Shown one piece after another: positions 1 to 11,557 of a stretch of DNA of 64,000 bases; position 1 is the stretch's first letter, and the number at the start of each line of letters is the position of its first letter. The DNA is from Cheiracanthium punctorium (lineage: Eukaryota > Arthropoda > Arachnida > Araneae > Cheiracanthiidae). Position numbers and translations under genes: made by a program. The notes below the pieces were generated by a model. The model was not told the DNA's origin. It did not search any database and saw only the letters and a list, made by a program, of their open reading frames with translations. The DNA is taken from NCBI GenBank assembly GCA_038373885.1, contig JAWZYV010016058.1, positions 1,116,001 to 1,180,000 on the forward strand, given 5' to 3'.

Positions 1-1016
1 AAACTCCAGCACCGTTTCACCGATCACCATGAAATTTGGTTCACCTAAGTCTTTTATAATGGAGAAGGTTTTTATGCTATCCGTTTTCCTCTAACTTTTC
101 ACTAGGTGGCGCAGCAGAACGTCGAATTCTATTCCGTTTAGCCGTTTGCTATGCGAATATCGTCCAACAAATTTCGATGAAATTTGGTACACGCGAATAT
201 TAGAACACGGAGAATATTTTTCACTATCCATTTGCTGTAACTTACCGCTAAATAGCGCTGCAACGCATCAACTTCTATACCGTTCGACTGATCGGCATAA
301 AATTTATTATACTTACACATTTGAGAACGAAGAATATATTCTAACTGCGTTACTTTTGATGTTAGTCACCACTAGATGGCACTGCAATGAATTATTATTT
401 TAACTCGCCACTAGATGACGCTGCAGCAGGCCAAATTTTTGACCATTCAAACGGTGGCTATGAAAATCAGTATACATAGATAGCTATTTGAACAATGAGA
501 ATATTTTGGCGTTATCCATTTTGCTATAACTTGCCACATGACGGCGCTGTAGCAAATCATTACTTTAATTAACCACTAGATGGCCCTGCAGTGTATCACT
601 TCTTGACTGTGCGAATAATCGCTATGAAAATAGGTATACATAGATATTTGAACACGGGGAAGAGTTTGGCACGATCCATTTTCCTATAACTTGACACTAG
701 ATGTCGCGTCAACACATGAACTTCAAGACTATTCAGCCGATCGTCATGAAAATTCGTATACATCGATATCTGAATGCGAAGAATATTTTTGCCGCATCCG
801 TTTTGCTAAAACTCGCCACTAGATTGCGCTACGCCGCATCGCCTTCTGCACCGTAAAAACGATTGCCTTGAAATTCAGTATGCATGATTATTGAACACAA
901 TATAACGCGATATCCATTTTGCTATATCTCTTTATTACAATAAATAGTAATCACAACAAATAGTAATATCAAAAAGTCCATTCATTCCCGTGCGAAGAAC
1001 GGGTACTTCAGCTAGT
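1..1016. repeat. Repeat complex copy 1, built of degenerate ~125-bp units
   Basis: A block of diverged internal repeats. The line CCACTAGATGGCGCTG or variants of it recurs at about 100, 369, 408, 573, 693 and 816, with a spacing of roughly 120-125 bp and a 41-bp sub-spacing. Between these lie repeated phrases such as ATGAAAATTGGTATACATAG and TTGAACACGGAGAATATTTT. The block begins before the window edge and ends in GAACGGGTACTTCAGCTAGT. A second direct copy lies at about 2318-3719. Short open frames inside it are by-products of the repeat and are not coding. The family is not identified; it behaves like a dispersed element with a satellite-like core. Confidence 0.8.
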
Positions 1017-1060
1017 CTTATAAATAAAAATGAAATTCTGTTTGTTTGTTTGTGGATTTG

Positions 1061-1544
1061 ATTCGTATACAAATCCACAAAAATGGACCTATCGGCCTGA
1101 AATTTAGTACAGATATGTAAAATAATATAGAATAACTCATAGTCCACTTTAAAACTTTGAAAGTCCACCCGTTCCCGGAATTTAAGAGATTTTTTATGCT
1201 CTTCACGCAAAAATCTTTCCGTAATTGTAACCCCTGTAGTGAAAAAAGTGTGAAATAAGGATCGTAGTTGCCATGTGTGGCGATTTTGCCGAATAAAATG
1301 TCGTTCGTATACAAATCCACAAAAATGGACCTATCGACCTGAAATTTAGCACAGATATGTAAAATAATATAGAATAAATCGTAGTCCACTTTAAAACTTT
1401 GAAAGTCCACCCGTTCCCGGAATTTAAGAGATTTTTTATGCTATTCACGCAAAAAGCTTTCCGTAATTGTAACCCCTGTAGTGAAAAAAGTGTGAAATAA
1501 GGATCGTGGTTGCCATGTGTGGCGATTTTGCCGAATAAAATGTT
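1061..1544. repeat. 242-bp tandem duplication, two copies
   Basis: AAATCCACAAAAATGG starts at 1071 and again at 1313, and the following ~240 bp are nearly identical in both copies, including AGTCCACTTTAAAACTTTG and GTTGCCATGTGTGGCG. The block is preceded at about 1040 by a TTTG run, which resembles the left end of the dispersed element at 29.46 kb. It sits head-to-tail behind the CAGCTAGT end at 1016, so it may be the start of another copy of the same family. Confidence 0.85.
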
Positions 1545-2317
1545 TTAAATTCTCAAAGTAAAAATAAAAGAATAATAATGATTTTTTTGTTAGTTTATAT
1601 TCGTAAGGTTATTTTTTTTTAAATTATAATATCGTGTGCATGGGAAATCAGAGCAGGAATGTAATGCTTTACACGCAAAACAATAAGAATTGAAGATTTC
1701 CGAGGCTAATTTGTAACATTTTTTAGTTTGACGAAAAAATAAAATGGCTCAAATGCCCAGAAAGTGAGTTCTAGCGGTTTGCACAGATTTCGGCTTGGCG
1801 CAATTTATTGAGAGCTTAAGGAAATAGATTTTTGAAAACAAGTGCAAAGGTTTTATTAGAATACAGCGTTAAATTTTAATGATCCGTGAAGAAATAATGT
1901 AGTTATTAAGGGATTTCAATTGATCTATCTCCAGAATTCTCGCCAAATGAGTACATTGATTTAAGTTGGGGGAATTCCGCCAAATTTCAGAAAATTGAAA
2001 TCTTCTCATTTAGCACATCGGAGTAATGATGAATAAAACACGTTATAGTTGATAATTTTAAAAAATTCGGCTGTATTAAAGGATTCAACTTTTCAAATAA
2101 AGGCTTGCTTTACTTTTTCGCGGTCGAACCATTTCCCATATATTATTGCTGCTAAGTCAATGCTTCGAATGATTTCCTGAAAAAACGCTTGCAAAATGGC
2201 GTATGTTGGCACTTTGGCGAGGCTTAGATTTGAAACTGGATTTTATTTGAGACTGGGATATATAATGACACTGGTTATAGATAAAAATGAATGTTGGTTT
2301 GAGTGTATGAGGTTGAA
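1545..2317. other. AT-rich spacer between the two repeat copies
   Basis: No coding exon, RNA gene or clear repeat is visible. The sequence is ordinary AT-rich DNA separating the two direct copies of the repeat complex. Confidence 0.5.
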
Positions 2318-3719
2318 AAACTCCAGCACCGTTGAGCACCGTTGCACCATGAAATTTGGTTCACCTAAGTCTTTTATCATGGAGAAGCTTTTTATGCTAT
2401 CCGTTTTCCTCTAACTTGCCACAAGGTGGCGCAGCAGAACGTCGAATTCTATTCCGTTTAGCCGTTTGCTATGCGAATATCGTCCAACCGATTTCGATGA
2501 AATTTGGTACACGCGAATATTAGAACACGGAGAATATTTTTCACTATCCATTTTGCTGTAACTTGCCGCTAAATGGCGCTGAAAAGCATCAACTTCTGTA
2601 CCGTTCGACCGATCGGCATAAAATTTTTTATACTTACACATTTGAGCACGAAGAATATATTCTAACTGCGTTCCTTTTGATGTTACTCACCACTAGATGA
2701 CACTGCAATGCATTATTATTTTAACTCGCCACTAGATGACGCTGCAGCAGGCCAAATTCTTGACCATTCAAACGGTCGCTATGAAAATCAGTATACATAG
2801 CTATTTGAACAATGAGAATATTTTGGCGTCATCCCTATAACCCGCCACTTGACGGCGCTGTAGCAAATCATTACTTTAATTAACTACTAGATGGCCCTGC
2901 AGTGTATCACTTCTTGACTGTGGAAATGATCGTTATGAAAATTGGTATACATAGATAGTTGAACACGGTCGCTATGAAAATCAGTATACATAGCTATTTG
3001 AACAATGAGAATATTTTGGCGTCATCCCTATAACCCGCCACTTGACGGCGCTGTAGCAAATCATTACTTTAATTAACTACTAGATGGCCCTGCAGTGTAT
3101 CATTTCTTGACTGTGGAAATGATCGTTATGAAAATTGGTATACATAGATAGTTGAACACGGTCGCTATGAAAATCAGTATACATAGCTATTTGAACAATG
3201 AGAATATTTTGGCGTTATCCATTTTGCTATAACTCGCCACTTGACGGCGCTGTAGCAAATCATTACTTTATTGAATCACTGGATGGCCCTGCAGTGTATC
3301 ACTTCTTGACTTTGCAAATGATCGCTATGAAAATAGGTATACATAGATATTTGAACACGGGGAAGAGTTTGGCGCTATCCATTTTCTTATAACTTGCCAC
3401 TAAATGTCGCGTCAACACATGAACTTCAGGACTGTCCAGCCGATAGTCATGAAAATTCGTATACATCGATATCTGAATGCGAAAAATATTTTCGCCGTAT
3501 CCGTTTTGCTAAAACTCGCCACTAGATTGCGCTACGCCGCATGGCCTTCTGCACCGTACAAACGATTGCCTTGCAATTCGGTATGCATGATTATTGGACA
3601 CAATATAACGCGATATCCACTTTGCTATATCTGTTTATTACAATGAATAGTAATCACCACAAATCGTAAGATCAAAAAGTCCATTCATTCCCGTGCGAAG
3701 AACGGGTACTTCAGCTAGT
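2318..3719. repeat. Repeat complex copy 2, expanded
   Basis: This is a direct second copy of the block at 1-1016. It starts at the shared AACTCCAGCACCGTT and ends with the same GAACGGGTACTTCAGCTAGT. It is longer than copy 1 because of an internal 193-bp tandem expansion (listed separately). The best CTCF-like cores here are CCACAAGGTGGCGCAG at 2419 and CCGCTAAATGGCGCTG at 2566. Confidence 0.8.
2773..3350. repeat. 193-bp tandem array, about three units
   Basis: CGGTCGCTATGAAAATCAG occurs at 2773, 2966 and 3159, exactly 193 bp apart each time. The first two units are almost identical and share the short form GGCGTCATCCCTATAAC. The third keeps the longer form with ATCCATTTTGCTATAAC and runs out into the flanking repeat. 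This is a recent local expansion inside repeat copy 2, absent from copy 1. Confidence 0.9.
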
Positions 3720-4041
3720 AATTCATATTATTGCCAGTGAGGATTCTTCAATTTTCATAAAAGTCAATGAATAACATTTTAGAAGTTGGATACAAGCATC
3801 TTTAATTTTAATCTGTAACTAGAGATATTAATTTCTTTACTCGGTCAGAGACATAGAGCCAAAAAGACTCCATTGTTTTCATTTTGTTGTTGTTGTTGTT
3901 GCTATATATTTTAAACAACACTGAAATTTGTTTTGGAAGCGTAAAATATTCTAGAATCATGTAATTGTTAAAAATATTAATATTAAAAGTGTTAAATGTT
4001 ATCTTATATAATAAAATCCGAGAGTAAACATTGTATGTAGC

Positions 4042-4209
4042 CAGGGGCGTAGCCAAGGGGGGGGGTTAGGGGGGTCATAACCCCCCATGAGGAATTTTTG
4101 CCATACAAAATGCATATTATTCACTACATTGTCACACCCACGTATACATATATATGAGTTGTAGTAGTCGTAACCCCCCCCCCATGAAAAATTTCTGGCT
4201 ACGCCCCTG
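4042..4209. mobile_element. hAT-type MITE, 168 bp, copy 1
   Basis: Terminal inverted repeats CAGGGGCGTAGCCA (4042) and TGGCTACGCCCCTG (ending 4209) enclose G- and C-runs and an AT-rich middle. The element is flanked on both sides by the 8-bp direct repeat TATGTAGC (4034-4041 and 4210-4217), the target-site duplication length typical of the hAT superfamily. It has no coding capacity. A second copy in the opposite orientation lies at 20630-20798 with its own, different 8-bp duplication. Confidence 0.92.
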
Positions 4210-4231
4210 TATGTAGCTATCTAGGTTTGTA

Positions 4232-4309
4232 GGTAGGTTTGTGACCACCGATCTTCTTGCGCGCGTCTCTCGATCGCACTGCGACGAGACGGTTGGTCAC
4301 AGACCTACC
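4232..4309. repeat. Short foldback with ~20-bp inverted arms
   Basis: GGTAGGTTTGTGACCACCG at 4232-4250 pairs with CGGTTGGTCACAGACCTACC at 4290-4309 with two mismatches. The GC-rich loop contains GTCTC/GAGAC. It sits 15 bp after the target duplication of the hAT MITE. It could be a tiny foldback element or an RNA hairpin; nothing decides between them. Confidence 0.7.
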
Positions 4310-4469
4310 AAATTTTGCATACGGCTTCACTGGGACAGATCCTAACACTCAAAGGAGTGATTTTTTCGAAATTCGAATTAGAAAATGTTTTATTTTATGT
4401 TTTGTCCTATTTTTAGTGATGTTTCTTCCATAATACGTAATAACGTCGGTAATTGCAATCGCAGTAAAA

Positions 4470-6009
4470 CCATGTTTGCATCATCGGATAGAGGAAAAAA
4501 ATTTCTTTCGAAAACAGTTTGTCTTGACTGCGTAACATATTTTGCCGATTTTGGGGAATTTTTAAAAAGAATTTCTCTTTCGACGACGTTTGCGTAAAAT
4601 AATTTTAAAACTGTTGCATCTTACATTCTATCTGTCATAACTTTTTTATATTTCTACAAAAGACGGAGCATTCATTTCGCCCACTTTTAAAAGAAGAACG
4701 GAGGAAAAATATAAATTAGGAGATTTTTTACGAATTTTTAAGTCAAGAATTATTTTCATTTCAATAACATCAGCTTAAAAATTTCGATATTATTTTTTGC
4801 GGTTTGGTTGTCTTGGAGACAGTAACAATGATTAAAATTGCCAGTTGAAAAAATAAATAAAATTACTCTAAATATAAGAGTTTTCGCATGTGAAATGTGC
4901 GATATTTTGATGTTACGAGTTTAAAACCCCTTTCGAAACTCAATCAGAATAACGGACTCACAAGCAAAACATACACCACGCACGAAATAATTCTATATTT
5001 TATATTACGCTGCCAGAAAAAGAACTGAATGCTGTTTTTTCAACAATTAATTATCCAGCATTATCTTTGATTGAATTTTTAAACTGGACACGTTTTCGAA
5101 AATCTGGAAATATTTTACGGTGCTAAATACACCAATCGGACAAGAATTATGCATAAAAATGTTTGGAGAACTGTTTTAGTGGCAGCCATAAAGTGAAATG
5201 ATTATCGTTTATGCTAATGCGTAAATTGCAAAGAATCACCGAAGAATAAAAGACTACATTAGTGGCAAATATCTAAACCGTTTCTTTAAATTAAGCATTA
5301 AAGATGGAAGAAAGAAAATATATTGTTATCAGTAAAAGATACTATAAGTAATATTTATTAGGTATGCTAGGAAAATATTGATCAAAGCACAATATACCGC
5401 GTTAATAAATATTTCGTGAAACTATTCGTTTCTTTTCGTTTTTCAACAGCCATCTTACATCACAGCTAACTAAACATTAAATAATTCTACGTCGCTTTAA
5501 TATATCCCTCGGTAATTTCAACAGAAAATACTGTACCTGAACTTTTTTTTTCTTGGAGATTCTGTTTTGTCACAAGTAGTTATGATCACATTTTAGGAAA
5601 ATGTTCTCTTCTTGCCTTGCGAAGAGCGGGTACACAACTATTTAATTATGAAATAAAACGGTTCTCCACATCATGTAGTATCTACGGTATTAATGGCATA
5701 ACTTAAATCTAAGAAAGAGTATGATGTAGAAATGAGACATTCTGAAAGTTAGGAATTTTTGCTGCGAACCGTCAAGCTTTTCTTTTTCTGATCGCGAATG
5801 ACAGGGACATATGTTTTTGTGTTGATAATATCACAATGGTCTCAGGTCAGTATTCATGTTAACTTTACAAATAACTAATTGGAAACTTTACGCCAAGAGT
5901 CAAATCATTTTGCTTATTTTTAGGTTTCACATTACTGGAATCAATTCGAATTATACATGTAAGAAAATGTTTCGTTCTCTACCGTTCAGAGAAGGGGTAC
6001 GCAGCTAGT
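4470..6009. repeat. Dispersed non-coding element, copy I
   Basis: This stretch is collinear with 29770-31277 at several points. Shared landmarks are an AAAACAGTTTGTC-like start, AACTGTTGCATCTT, a CCACATCA(T/C)GTAGT segment, GATCGCGAATGACA, TCAGGTCAGTA and AATTCGAATTA. Both copies end in a version of TACGCAGCTAGT. A related end motif, GCGAAGAGCGGGTACAC, also occurs at about 5620. There is no open reading frame, so it is a non-autonomous element or the decayed tail of a retroelement. Confidence 0.65.
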
Positions 6010-6835
6010 AATAATATATATGCTGGAATGATGTTATGTGAAAAAATCTAAACAACCTTTTAGTAATTATTTCGTTCAGATATTATGAGATGGTACTATT
6101 CTTAATAATTGTTAGAACTTAACAAAGAAAAATAAAGACTACAATATTTCAAAACCTTATCTTAAGAATATTACTGTATTCCTTTTTATTTTTACATCAT
6201 TGCTATGCATCTGGGGCATACGGCTACGAAACATTGTCCATTGTCCGAAACATTGTTCATGAGCTAGATGTTTATAAGAAGGACAAAGAGTATATGTTTT
6301 CCTGTTTAATTATTTTGGTCAATCGGTGCAATAATCTCTGGTACGTAATTTTCCTACAGATGTCTGTCTGTACCTTTCCTATCCTTTACCAAGTACATAG
6401 GCGTAATTTACTACAGACAAGGAAAGGGGGGAGGGCAATAGTCTAAAATAAATTCAAGATAATTCATATATCACCTATTTTAAAATACTATTTTCTACAG
6501 TAGGTGATATTTTCGCAATTGAGAATATCACTTTCTGTCGAAATCGCATATTTGGTTATCTCCTTTCATATTCTTCACTAGCTGCTCTGAGCGGTTCTTT
6601 GTAAAATCTAGCTTTGATTCCTTTCTGTAGTCTCGTGTAGCCTGATAAATAATAAATCCATTAACTGCTGTTATATCGAATTAACTGATATCCTCATGGT
6701 TTGATTTAAAAGAAGCAGGTATAAAACAGTAGACTCATAAAGACCCGTAAATTCCCTGTATCCAATCCACGGTAATATGACTTCCCTTGATCTTTATACT
6801 TTGCCCAATCACAGCAAGTTTAAGATTTGTATATT
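6010..6835. other. AT-rich intergenic stretch
   Basis: Nothing is recognisable apart from a short inverted pair around 6465-6510 (TATCACCTATTTT and AGTAGGTGATAT). Confidence 0.4.
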
Positions 6836-6970
6836 TTAACCCTCCAAGCGGCTGAGACGTAAAATCCCGTCATCTGTAAACGTTGTTCAAAGCGGCTGAG
6901 ACATAATTTTCTGCTCCTTTTTTTCTGCTTCGAAAGCGGCTGTGACATAAAATCCCGTTACTGCTTACCC
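6836..6970 (+). mobile_element. piggyBac-type terminus with 44-bp subterminal repeats
   Basis: TTAACCCTCCAAGCGGCTG begins at 6836. AAGCGGCTGAGAC or a close variant recurs at 6846, 6890 and 6934, a period of 44 bp, and two of the copies continue into AAAATCCCGT. TTAA plus a CCC start is the piggyBac hallmark. A mirror-image end, GCCGCTCGGAGGGTTAA, occurs at about 22936-22952. No matching right end was found nearby, so this is a truncated or solitary end. Confidence 0.5.
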
Positions 6971-7639
6971 CCACTCGGCAAAACACCTGTGACACTTAGA
7001 TTGATGGGTTGCAAAGGAGGGAAGAGAGCACAATGGCCAAGACACGCCTACGATACTTTAATTGCAGCTTTCAACCCCCCAGAAAATTATTTACAGATGT
7101 GGTGAGTGATCATACCTTTTCTAACTAAAGAAGAGAGAGGCCGAATGATTTCTGTATTTTTTCAGACAAGTAATCGTTTGAACCGGAGTCCCTTCTAAGC
7201 ATGGTCGGGCACGGGAAATAAGTTTGAATATTTCGTAGTTTTCAAAGATCTCCAGGATACTTTTTCATTTATAATAATTTTAAATGTTTAATGAAAATAA
7301 GAAATTTTGAGTAAATATTTTACTTCTATCAAATTTTACCTGAAAAGGGAAAGCTGTTTCCTCGAATACAACAAAACAGTTGGCATATAAAAAAAAAAAA
7401 AAAAAACATATTTTATTAGAAGAGACCGATTTAGCGAGGGGGGGGGGGGTCGCCAAGGGAGCGAAAAAAGTAATCAATGTCGGAGTGAAAGGAAAAATTC
7501 ATGGATTCGATGTATTTGCATCGAAATCCACTGGTATTTACGCAAAAACGCTCTTTAAGTATTCGTTTTTCGCGAATTCCACGTCCTGCTTCCTGTTTCC
7601 CGAAATACTGATAACGTTCGATCGTCTTTGAGTGAAAAT

Positions 7640-7776
7640 TAGTTGATGTTCTTTTCGCTAGGAACGGGGGATATTCTGATTGGTCAATACGTTTTAGCGC
7701 CTTATCTTTTCGACCCTGGTATGTCATAGAGCGGGCTTTTTTTCCACTGTCATCGTGTCTGTGTTTTATAAAAAAA
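7640..7776 (+). promoter_or_regulatory. Probable promoter and 5' leader of the SAM-domain gene
   Basis: This is a locally GC-richer island in AT-rich surroundings. It contains an inverted CCAAT box (GATTGGTCAA at about 7678) and lies directly upstream of the SAM-like exon. No TATA box or single initiator can be assigned. The reading frame of the following exon is open back to a stop at 7633 but contains no ATG. This could be 5' untranslated sequence, or the real start may lie in an unseen upstream exon. Confidence 0.4.
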
Positions 7777-7855
7777 CAATGGATAAGTAAAGAAGATCTT
7801 AACATTATTTTATTGGATAGCGGTATTGAAGAAGAAGTTACCCAAAAGCTGTATG
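7777..7855 (+). CDS. SAM-like domain exon (exon A of the SAM-family gene)
   Basis: The frame reads QWISKEDLNIILLDSG, then IEEEVTQKLY, and ends at a good donor, G|GTAAGTCC (GT at 7856). The tryptophan start and the following helices match the beginning of SAM domains (the general form is W-s-x-E-D-V-x-x-F-L-x-x-x-G-ϕ-E-E). SAM domains mediate protein-protein contacts. The frame is open back to 7636 without an ATG. The only nearby ATG, at 7779, is in another frame and stops after three codons (MDK). The exon ends in phase 1, but the next recognised exon begins in phase 0. A small missing exon, a frameshift or an assembly error is therefore likely. The family call rests on pattern recognition only. 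Confidence 0.5.
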
Positions 7856-7972
7856 GTAAGTCCTTTTCAATTTTCTGTTAAAAAATCTTATGTTACCGTT
7901 TGAAGTATATTCCCAAAGACCAAGCCAGTCTCTCGTTTCCTGTGTTTTATCTCTCTTGTGATTTTTCTTAAG

Positions 7973-9330
7973 TCCTTCTAAAGACAGCATGAATCTGAAT
8001 TATAATTATTAATTATGATATAAATGATATTTTATCCATGCACACACATTCTGCAAAACGTACGTTAAACGGCTTAGTTCCACTTTGAACATTAATGCCT
8101 GACATTTTTTTCATAAATATCAACATATTAAAAAAATTAGTAAGATATTTAATTAATATAAATATATTTAGTTTGCATGATATGTGTATTTCTAAACTTA
8201 CTTTCAATTTAATGTTTAGGCGTTTTGGAAAAGAAAATTTACAACTTGCAATATTTAATTTATCTAGGCACAAAAAACTTGTGTTTCGGTAAATCCTTCT
8301 GGAGACAGTATGAATGTGAATTATACTTATTAAATATGATATAAGTAATATTTTACGTATGCACACACATTCTGCAAAACATATGTTTAATGGCTTAGTT
8401 CCACTCTGAACATATCCCTGAAATTTATTTCATAATTATCAACATACAGAAAAATTCAGAAATATTAATGTAGATATATTTATTTAATTTGTATAAAATG
8501 TGTATTTTTAAACTAACTTTCAATTAAATGATTTTGAAGTGCACTTTGGACAAAGAAAATTTATAATTTCCAATATTTAATTTATCTGTGATCACAAAAC
8601 ATTTGTGTTTTGATAAATCCTTCTAAAGACAGTATGAATCTGAATTACACTTTTTAAATATGATATAAATAATATTTTATCTATGCACACACATTGTGCA
8701 AATATGTTAAATATCTTAATTCCACTCTGATCATATCCATGACATTTATTTCATAATTATCAACAAAGAAAAAAATTTAGAAAGATATTTAATTAATATA
8801 AATTTCTTTATTTAATTTGTGTGATATGCGTATTTTCAAACTTACTCTCAATTAAATGTTTTGGCATTTTGGAGAAACATAATTTATTATTTGCAAATAT
8901 TAATTTATCTAAGCACAAAAAATTTGTGTTTTGATAAATCCTTCTAGACACTATGAATCTGAATTATACTTATATGATATTATATATGATATAATTAAAT
9001 TTATTTATTTAATTTGTATGATATGTGAATTTTCAAACTCACTCTCAATTAAATGTTTTGGCATTTTGGAAAAAGATAATTTATTATTTGCGATATTTAA
9101 TTTATCTAGGCACAAAAAATTTATGTTTTGATAAATCCTTCTATATTCCTTCTATAGTATGAATCTGAATTATACTTATATGATATAAATAATATTTTAC
9201 CTATGCACACACATTCTGAAATACATGTTAAATGACTTAGTTCCACTCTGAACAAATCCGTAACCATGTATTCCCTAATTATCAGCATACAGAAAAATTT
9301 AGAAAGATATTTAATTGATGTATGTATTCA
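7973..9330. repeat. 321-bp tandem array in the first intron
   Basis: TCCTTCT followed by AGACAG(C/T)ATGAATCTGAATT recurs at 7973, 8294, 8618, 8939 and 9136. The first four starts are spaced about 321-324 bp apart. The fourth unit is shortened to 197 bp and the fifth runs out at about 9330. Shared internal blocks are ATGCACACACATTCTG, TTAGTTCCACT and AATTTATCTAGGCAC. The units have diverged, so the array is old. It lies wholly inside the inferred intron between exons A and B. Confidence 0.9.
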
Positions 9331-11557
9331 TCCAAAGTACATTTGTTTTATTGCTTGTAAATCTGAAGAAATTATATTGTTAAAGATTATCCATTCAAGA
9401 GTTTAAAAAAATCCTTCATCCAAACATTAACAAGACTTATTTTAAATTTAATAACTATTCTGTTTCTAAATTTTAGAATTTATTCTAAAAGAAATTATTC
9501 TAAAAAAGTTTGAATTGTATGCTTCAAATATATGTGTGTATATACATCCACTGTTTTATATTTTTTTATACAGGAAAATTGCTTATCATTTAAGAGTAGC
9601 CATTGTAAAGCTTGAAAAGAGATTTAATAGTAAAACAACTGCAGCTAAGTATTAATTACAAAGAATTTATTATTTTGAGATAATTTTAATTAATAGAAAT
9701 ATATATTTGGTGTAAAGTAATATGGTATGTTTTAATATGTTGTTGTTTAACCTGATTGCAACAGTAATGAGATTTTTTGCCAGTTTGGGTAAAAATTATT
9801 CTTGATCATTATTCTCCCCTTACTTTAATTTTAGTTTATCTATATAATTATTGTATAGATATAGATTTCAAAAATTTTGGTGAGATTGGGGCAATAGTAG
9901 CATATTTATACACATAAAATGTATCCCAGGATAAATAGTTGGCTACATAAACAGATAGCTTATATTAAGCTTTAAATTCTAGGTTAAGGAACTAGAAGTC
10001 ACACTCTGAAAACTGTAATAAGTTCACACCTGTGAATAAAAGTTTATTTTAAGAAGTTTCATTGCACTACACAGAACATACCTTTAGAGGTGTCATAAAT
10101 TTTGAGGTTTATAATAAGAATTTAAATTTGAATATTTGGTATAGTGAAAATAATTAATTTCAGCATTAATGAAAATATTTCCTTTTTAAATTTCCTTTTC
10201 ATTTTAATATGGTTTATGTTTTGTGCCTTAAAAGTGCGATAATTTTTAAACTCTGCACTAATTGCTAAATATCAAATATTAAAGCTGTATTATTAGATAA
10301 TATCTAAAAGTATGTATGTGTTTGTTTTTATTGATTATTGAACAGTAATGTTTTCTGGTTTTTGTCTAATTCTGCCTGTGTATTAAATTTTATTTGTGTT
10401 AAAAATTGTTTCTTTCTACTAAATGCCATTTTATGTTATTTAGTATAAATTGTGTGGTATACGTAATGTTAGTAGTATAAATTTTAAAATTCTCTATTTA
10501 TGTTAAAATGAATTTTACCATTACTATGACAAATTTCATATTTAGTATTAAAAGATAACTTTAACAGCATTTAATTGAAATTTGTGCTACTGCATAAACT
10601 TTATGGTATAAATAGATAAAATCACTTTTAAATCAGTAAATTTATTCAGTAAAATAATAATAATTTAATGTAGACTTTAAAATTATTAGTTTAAACTATG
10701 TAACTTGAAGTTTCCCGTGAAACATCTATTTTTTCAGTTATGACTGCTTTTATAGTTTTTAACTTAACAGAAAGTGCTTTTGCACATAGTCACTCATCAA
10801 AAAGTACTTTTGCACATAGAAAGAAAATTTCTCTCTCTCTCTAATTAAAAAAAACCGCAATATCAGCTGAAACAGGTCGTTTTTCTAATTGTAGTTTTAT
10901 AATTAGCCACATAGTTAGTTATATAAACTCAGACTCCCCCCCCCCCCCCCCACACACACACACAAATCCCGTCTTTGTCCGAGGGAAGGAGAGTAAAGCT
11001 TTGAGTTCAGGTTCAAATGTAAACAGCCTTGAATGTGCATGCTAAATCTGGAGGGGGGGGCGATCTCTCCCTTGTTTGTTAGCATGTATTTAAAATAACG
11101 ATTTACAGCCTAAAATAATCCTCCATTGGAGATAGTACTGAAACTTTTGATAAATTATAGATGTCTGTGCTCTCTGGAGTTCTTTAAGAATATAGTTAAT
11201 AGCTTCAGTGTAGTTAGTTATGAAAACAGTAACATAAAGTAATATCTTAATTATTAAGTATAAATAAATATTGTGGTAACAATGCTAGTAGTCAGCTTAT
11301 ATAATTTAAAGAAATTTTTTCAAATCTCTCCCTTTATCAAGATTGAAAACATGTAAAGCTACTTTTGATTTGGGGCTCCTCTGAAGCTGAGTTCTGGCTG
11401 CATTGCATATGCAGCAAATCCCAGATAAAAGAAGCCTTTTTTTAAATTAACCTTTCCGAAAAAATACTAAATTGCATTATTGTATATTTTTAGGTCAAAT
11501 ATCCTTTTTAACATGACTGTATTTTTTTGTACTTATATATACTTATACATATTTCAG
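9331..11557 (+). other. Remainder of intron A-B
   Basis: Very AT-rich with no recognisable exon, although a small missing exon is expected somewhere in 7856-11557 to reconcile the phases. It contains a C-run followed by CA repeats at about 10935-10964 and a G-run near 11053. The intron ends in a normal acceptor, ACATATTTCAG at 11557. Confidence 0.4.

Noticed and set aside
1018..1448. Overlapping minus-strand frames of 81-130 codons
   Set aside because: They repeat the same peptide because of the 242-bp tandem duplication and resemble no protein.
2773..3350. Regularly spaced repeats as a CRISPR array
   Set aside because: The units are 193-bp tandem duplications without short repeats and unique spacers, in a eukaryotic setting.
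7431..7805. 124-codon minus-strand open frame
   Set aside because: It overlaps the promoter-like island and exon A on the opposite strand, has no family resemblance, and its composition follows the G- and A-runs of the + strand.
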